This document shows, piece after piece, positions 42,117 through 45,125 of a DNA stretch of 45,125 nt. The notes below the pieces were generated by a model. It was not told the origin of the DNA. It saw only the letters and a list, made by a program, of their open reading frames with translations, and searched no databases. The DNA is from Oribacterium sp. P6A1 (lineage in GTDB: Bacteria; Bacillota; Clostridia; Lachnospirales; Lachnospiraceae), in assembly GCF_000702885.1 (NCBI RefSeq), contig NZ_JNKO01000021.1:1-45125 (forward strand), read 5' to 3'. Numbering within the stretch: position 1 is the first letter of the stretch; each line of letters begins with the position of its first letter. The position numbers were made by a program, and so were the translations under genes.

Positions 42117-43055
42117 TTATTCTTCGATGTATTTGGTTTCTTTCAGAATGCGGATTGCTTCTTTCCTGAGCGGATCAGGATACTCCTGTTTCCTGTAATA
42201 GATGTAGTTTGACCAATAACCGTGCAGTGAGGAATCCAGAGAGAATGAAACAAGCTCCGGAAACCGGTGAATATTCTGCTCTATATATTTTTCAGGCAGG
42301 ATGACCAGTCCAACAGCCTGCGCAGCAAGAGCCCAAGCACCCGGAAAGCTCTGTGTGGAGAGCAGTGCTTTCGGTGAAATACCCGCTTCATGGAAGATAT
42401 GATCAGTTATGCGGCGTATGCGTTGATTATCGTTAAAAAAGATGAACGGTAGATCCTTCAGTTTTTGTAAATCAGCAGGTTCATTGTAGGAGATACCCAC
42501 CTTATTCAAAATACTTCTGTTTCCGATCAGACGAAATCTTTCAATTTCAAGGAGATCTCTGCAGATATCTTTGGCATAGTTCTCTTTTATGCCCAAATAT
42601 TCAGATGGATACTCATGCGCAATGATGATATCTATTTCATGCCCCTTCAGCATATCCAGAAGATCCGTTGTCCGTTTTTCCACGAGCTTGATCTGTGCAT
42701 CAGGATAAAGCTGACTGAATCGTTTAACAAAAGCCGAAAAATAGATCAATGTATTGTACCAGGAAGCTCCAAGTGCAAGATGCCCGTTCATGGGATCCTT
42801 CATCTTTCTGAGATCCTCCCGGAATGTTTCAATCCTGGAAGAAACATCACGAGCCATATCAATATACAATTTCCCGGCATCAGTAAGATCCAGACCGTAT
42901 TTTCTCCGAGTAAACAGTCTTGTATCCAGTTCTATTTCAATCTTCCTGAGACATTGTGTCAAAGAAGGCTGGCTGATATTAAGCCGTTGGGCAGCATGTG
43001 TAATGTTTTTTTCTTCAGCGATTGCAAGAATATATATTAGTTCCTGTTCAGTCAT
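42117..43055 (-). CDS. LysR-type transcriptional regulator
   Basis: 312 residues. N-terminal HTH ('NITHAAQRLNISQPSLTQCL', then 'IEIELDTRLFTRRKYGLDLT'), effector-binding domain from about 90. Same strand and 124 bp upstream of the carrier-hydrolase pair, which it presumably controls. Ribosome binding site GGAGAAC. Only 12 bp separate it from the stop of the short amidohydrolase fragment, so both may share one transcript. Confidence 0.9.
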   Translation of the reverse strand: MTEQELIYILAIAEEKNITHAAQRLNISQPSLTQCLRKIEIELDTRLFTRRKYGLDLTDAGKLYIDMARDVSSRIETFREDLRKMKDPMNGHLALGASWYNTLIYFSAFVKRFSQLYPDAQIKLVEKRTTDLLDMLKGHEIDIIIAHEYPSEYLGIKENYAKDICRDLLEIERFRLIGNRSILNKVGISYNEPADLQKLKDLPFIFFNDNQRIRRITDHIFHEAGISPKALLSTQSFPGAWALAAQAVGLVILPEKYIEQNIHRFPELVSFSLDSSLHGYWSNYIYYRKQEYPDPLRKEAIRILKETKYIEE

Positions 43056-43067
43056 GATGTTCTCCGC

Positions 43068-43220
43068 TTATGCATGATTTGAAAACTCTCTGTGAGTATT
43101 ATAAAGGGTATGCGCATCGCCGATAAAGGCGAATACACCGTTTTTGACCACCGCAGCTATTGCTGTCGGACGCCTGAGATCCATGGTGATGATGTTGTCC
43201 AAAACAAGTGTTGGTTGCAT
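43068..43220 (-). pseudogene. N-terminal 50 codons of a YtcJ-type amidohydrolase, truncated
   Basis: Starts at ATG 43220 behind a perfect AGGAGG eight bases upstream: 'MQPTLVLDNIITMDLRRP', 'TAIAAVVKNGVFAFIGDA', ending '...FSNHA' and stop. This is the first beta-strand domain of metal-dependent amidohydrolases of the YtcJ type (pattern 'NG.I.TMD...P.A.A.AV..G.I.AIGD'). The entire TIM barrel is absent, so it cannot be an enzyme. The intact start region followed directly by the LysR gene points to an internal deletion, or to a retained leader that is still translated. Confidence 0.7.
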
Positions 43221-43255
43221 GATATTAACCTCCTATATTATTCAGTGGTAACAGT

Positions 43256-43561
43256 TCAGCCGGTGGACCAAGGGGACGGACTTAGTGGTCCATTATATAT
43301 CTTCTCCATGATCATTGCATTAACAAGCGAGATAAACACTGCCCAAATGAATATAAGGATCGATACCCTCGGAAGCAGGATCACGGCTGTCAAAACCAAT
43401 AAAGCTGTTTTGATAAAAAGCTCCCCTCTGTTTCTATGATGCAAAGAGAGATCAGACAAAGAATAAATTAGCGCAAACAACAGATATTCAAAAAAGTACC
43501 ACCACTCAACATTTATAGCGCTTAGGTCTGTTATCAAAGCAAGGACAGATACGATGTTCAA
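43256..43561 (-). CDS. possible small membrane protein
   Basis: 101 codons from a TTG, with three to four hydrophobic stretches ('WWYFFEYLLFALIYSL', 'ALLVLTAVILLPRVSILIFIW'). No ribosome binding site before the TTG and no family recognised. It might be the remnant of a larger membrane protein in this debris-rich zone. Weak call. Confidence 0.3.
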   Translation of the reverse strand: MNIVSVLALITDLSAINVEWWYFFEYLLFALIYSLSDLSLHHRNRGELFIKTALLVLTAVILLPRVSILIFIWAVFISLVNAMIMEKIYNGPLSPSPWSTG

Positions 43562-43567
43562 ACAACA

Positions 43568-43612
43568 AAGAGGCAGGGATAAAGCCTCATTGTATAAGCC
43601 TTATCTCTGCCT
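43568..43612 (-). repeat. long inverted repeat
   Basis: AGAGGCAGGGATAA / TTATCTCTGCCTCT, 14 bp with one mismatch, loop about 18. On the minus strand it is followed by TTTGTTGTTT and may act as a terminator or attenuator ahead of the small membrane frame. Confidence 0.5.
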
Positions 43613-43676
43613 CTTCTGCTAGTTCAGTTTCTTCAAATTCAATGATTTATATTTAATGGTGACAGGAACCACTGTC

Positions 43677-43781
43677 TGCGTTTATCTTTGCATTCCTTGG
43701 CACCTTCATTCCTATGTATATTCTCTGCTTTGTGGTTGCCAAGATATTTATCCCCATCGCACAGGGCGCAGCAGGAAAATA
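43677..43781 (+). pseudogene. C-terminal fragment of a second DUF2798-like gene
   Basis: 35 codons, 'FIFAFLGTFIPMYILCF' then 'VVAKIFIPIAQGAAGK' and TAA, nearly the same as the end of the 38631 gene (38981-39084) but with a few differences, including its own stop position. The upstream part of the gene is missing. Followed by a hairpin with G-U pairs (43788-43812, ATTTTAT tail), the likely old terminator. Confidence 0.8.
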
Positions 43782-43964
43782 AAAAACAGGGTTGTCGCAT
43801 TGCGGCAGCCCTATTTTATGTCTTAATAATGTTTAAAGAATTTCTGTTTATTCGGTTAGTTTCATGTCGTTCTGTTAATTATGGATTGACCTTAGAAACA
43901 GAGAATGATAAAACTCTTGAAATAAGATTGAGTAGTCAATGATATTTTCAGAAAAGAAGGTTTT

Positions 43965-44885
43965 ATGGAATTTCAGGAATACGCAGAACATTATTTTGAT
44001 ATGGAGAAAGCTATCCCCTACTTTTTGATATGCTTTGCAGCTCTTCTGGTTGTTATGGGCATAATCCTTGTTATTGCAAGGATCAGAAAAGAACTGGACA
44101 GGAAGAGTTCTGAGGGCGAGTATATAGACGAATCTGATATGGGCGCCTTTGATTCGGAAAATGCATATGGGGATAATGTTTACTCTGAAGATGATGACTT
44201 AAGACCGGATGCACGCACGCAGCAGTACTATAGGAGACGCTCACGAAGACGTCAGGGTTCATTGAGGCGTCAAATTGATATACGTCCATTTGTCTTTATT
44301 GAGTCTTTTTATGAAATGGCATTTGCAAGTACTGCGGTGTTGCTGCTGCTAAGTCTCTATTACATCATCAATGACCGTATAAATCTAAGGGAAGTACATA
44401 TGCTTTGGGATACCTACAAAGACTGGATTCTGGTGGCATTTCTTATAGTATCTATGGTCATGAACCGAATCTTCGACCGCCTGCTTGTGAGACTCAGATA
44501 TATAGATGCAAAGCAGCGGGCCGGTATACGGCTTCTGAGTTCCATATATGTCATACTGATACTTGTATATATCTGCTTTATCTATCAAAGTCCGAATTAT
44601 GGAAGCATCATCATTTATTTTGTGATGATGGTTATCGGCAGACTCTTTTATTTTGACGTAACCTGGGAGAATTTCAGAGGAGATATCATCAGTATCTGGA
44701 AAAATCTTCCGATACTGTTTATGATGATTGCATATTCAGGCTTCACCATCTGGTACGGTTTCCATAGCGGGTTCTTATGGAAGTCGAACGGTGTGCTTGT
44801 ATCGACTCTGATAGCACACATTTTTATGGATGTTGGTATAGTTATCATTCATCATCTCAGGCTTGTGAGATGGATTCTTGGATAA
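43965..44885 (+). CDS. membrane protein with seven predicted helices, unknown function
   Basis: 306 residues. One N-terminal helix (about 14-37), a charged cytosolic stretch of about 70 residues with Asp/Glu then a basic 'YYRRRSRRRQGSLRRQ' patch (about 87-102), then six more hydrophobic helices ('AFASTAVLLLLSLYYII', 'WILVAFLIVSMVMNRIF', 'SIYVILILVYICFIY', 'SIIIYFVMMVIGRLFYF', 'LPILFMMIAYSGFTIWYG', 'LVSTLIAHIFMDVGIVII'). No known family recognised. Ribosome binding site AAGAAGG; own terminator. Confidence 0.75.
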   Translation: MEFQEYAEHYFDMEKAIPYFLICFAALLVVMGIILVIARIRKELDRKSSEGEYIDESDMGAFDSENAYGDNVYSEDDDLRPDARTQQYYRRRSRRRQGSLRRQIDIRPFVFIESFYEMAFASTAVLLLLSLYYIINDRINLREVHMLWDTYKDWILVAFLIVSMVMNRIFDRLLVRLRYIDAKQRAGIRLLSSIYVILILVYICFIYQSPNYGSIIIYFVMMVIGRLFYFDVTWENFRGDIISIWKNLPILFMMIAYSGFTIWYGFHSGFLWKSNGVLVSTLIAHIFMDVGIVIIHHLRLVRWILG

Positions 44886-44897
44886 AATGCTGTGGTT

Positions 44898-44947
44898 AAG
44901 ACTTTTCTTTGGCACATAGCCGGAGAAAAGTCTTTTTCTGTCTTAAG
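44898..44947 (+). terminator. terminator of the seven-helix membrane protein gene
   Basis: Stem AAGACTTTTCT / AGAAAAGTCTT with T run. From here to the end of the window (44948-45125) no gene is visible. Confidence 0.85.
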
Positions 44948-45125
44948 GATTCATATATAGTCTCTATTTTATCTGTCATACATAACGCCTTCAATTGACC
45001 ATATACCCTTAAATCGGATATTATTTATATATAACTCAAACTTCCCACACCCAAAAGGTGTGATGCACCTTGAAAACTCTATACTTCAGACAATAAAAAA
45101 GGCATAGGTCACTTTCAAATAAGGT

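Noticed and set aside
43092-43439. Plus-strand open frame of 115 codons
   Set aside because: Antisense to the amidohydrolase start, which has an excellent ribosome binding site and a recognisable family sequence.

Overview
The window looks like chromosomal DNA from a Firmicute of the Lachnospiraceae (Clostridium cluster XIVa, Butyrivibrio-like). The grounds are moderate GC, strong AGGAGG-type ribosome binding sites, many U-tailed hairpin terminators, the ribDEBAH order behind an FMN riboswitch, ferredoxin-dependent 2-oxoacid metabolism with Ptb-Buk, and a DUF5716-type JetA. The genus call is inference.

Layout. 1-7200: mixed single genes (Cys/Tyr-rich secreted peptide, HPr-like small protein, GGDEF protein, beta-helix lipoprotein, HlyD-like adaptor, small HD hydrolase of the (p)ppGpp type). 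7540-11960: FMN riboswitch with terminator and the riboflavin operon ribD-ribE-ribBA-ribH, followed directly by a decapitated ABC ATPase. 12480-12910: tRNA-Gly(UCC), tRNA-Phe(GAA) and tRNA-Gly(GCC). 12915-15260: an accessory patch behind the last tRNA, with a repeat of the tRNA 3' end, 37-bp direct repeats, a Schlafen/AlbA-type regulator and a frameshifted HTH remnant. 15613-16539: an unusual fusion of a NifX-like domain, a His/Cys-rich linker and a SlyD-like FKBP. 16874-24682: a complete Wadjet-type SMC anti-plasmid system in the order jetD-jetA-jetB-jetC. 24775: a prephenate dehydratase carrying a secretion/lipoprotein signal.

25954-39098 is a coherent catabolic island. It holds a LysR regulator and an LVIVD beta-propeller protein on the minus strand. 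Divergently follow a tandem EthD-fold protein, a P-loop ATPase, a four-subunit 2-oxoacid:ferredoxin oxidoreductase, phosphate acyltransferase and acyl kinase, an OFA-type MFS carrier, two DUF2798-like membrane proteins and a flavodoxin-fold reductase with a zinc ribbon. The inferred logic is: import an organic acid, convert it through the orphan proteins to a 2-oxoacid, oxidise that to acyl-CoA plus reduced ferredoxin, and gain ATP via acyl phosphate. The substrate is unknown. Three leaders in this island carry a look-alike stem-loop (TCAGCC...GGCTGA), which I regard as the best candidate for undescribed regulation.

39184-43782 is a minus-strand block (alpha/beta hydrolase, YfcC-type carrier, LysR) bordered by debris: a 54-codon remnant, a 50-codon amidohydrolase N-terminus with a strong ribosome binding site, and the C-terminal tail of a second DUF2798-like gene. 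The window ends with a seven-helix membrane protein of unknown function. No IS element, CRISPR array, rRNA or replication origin was seen.
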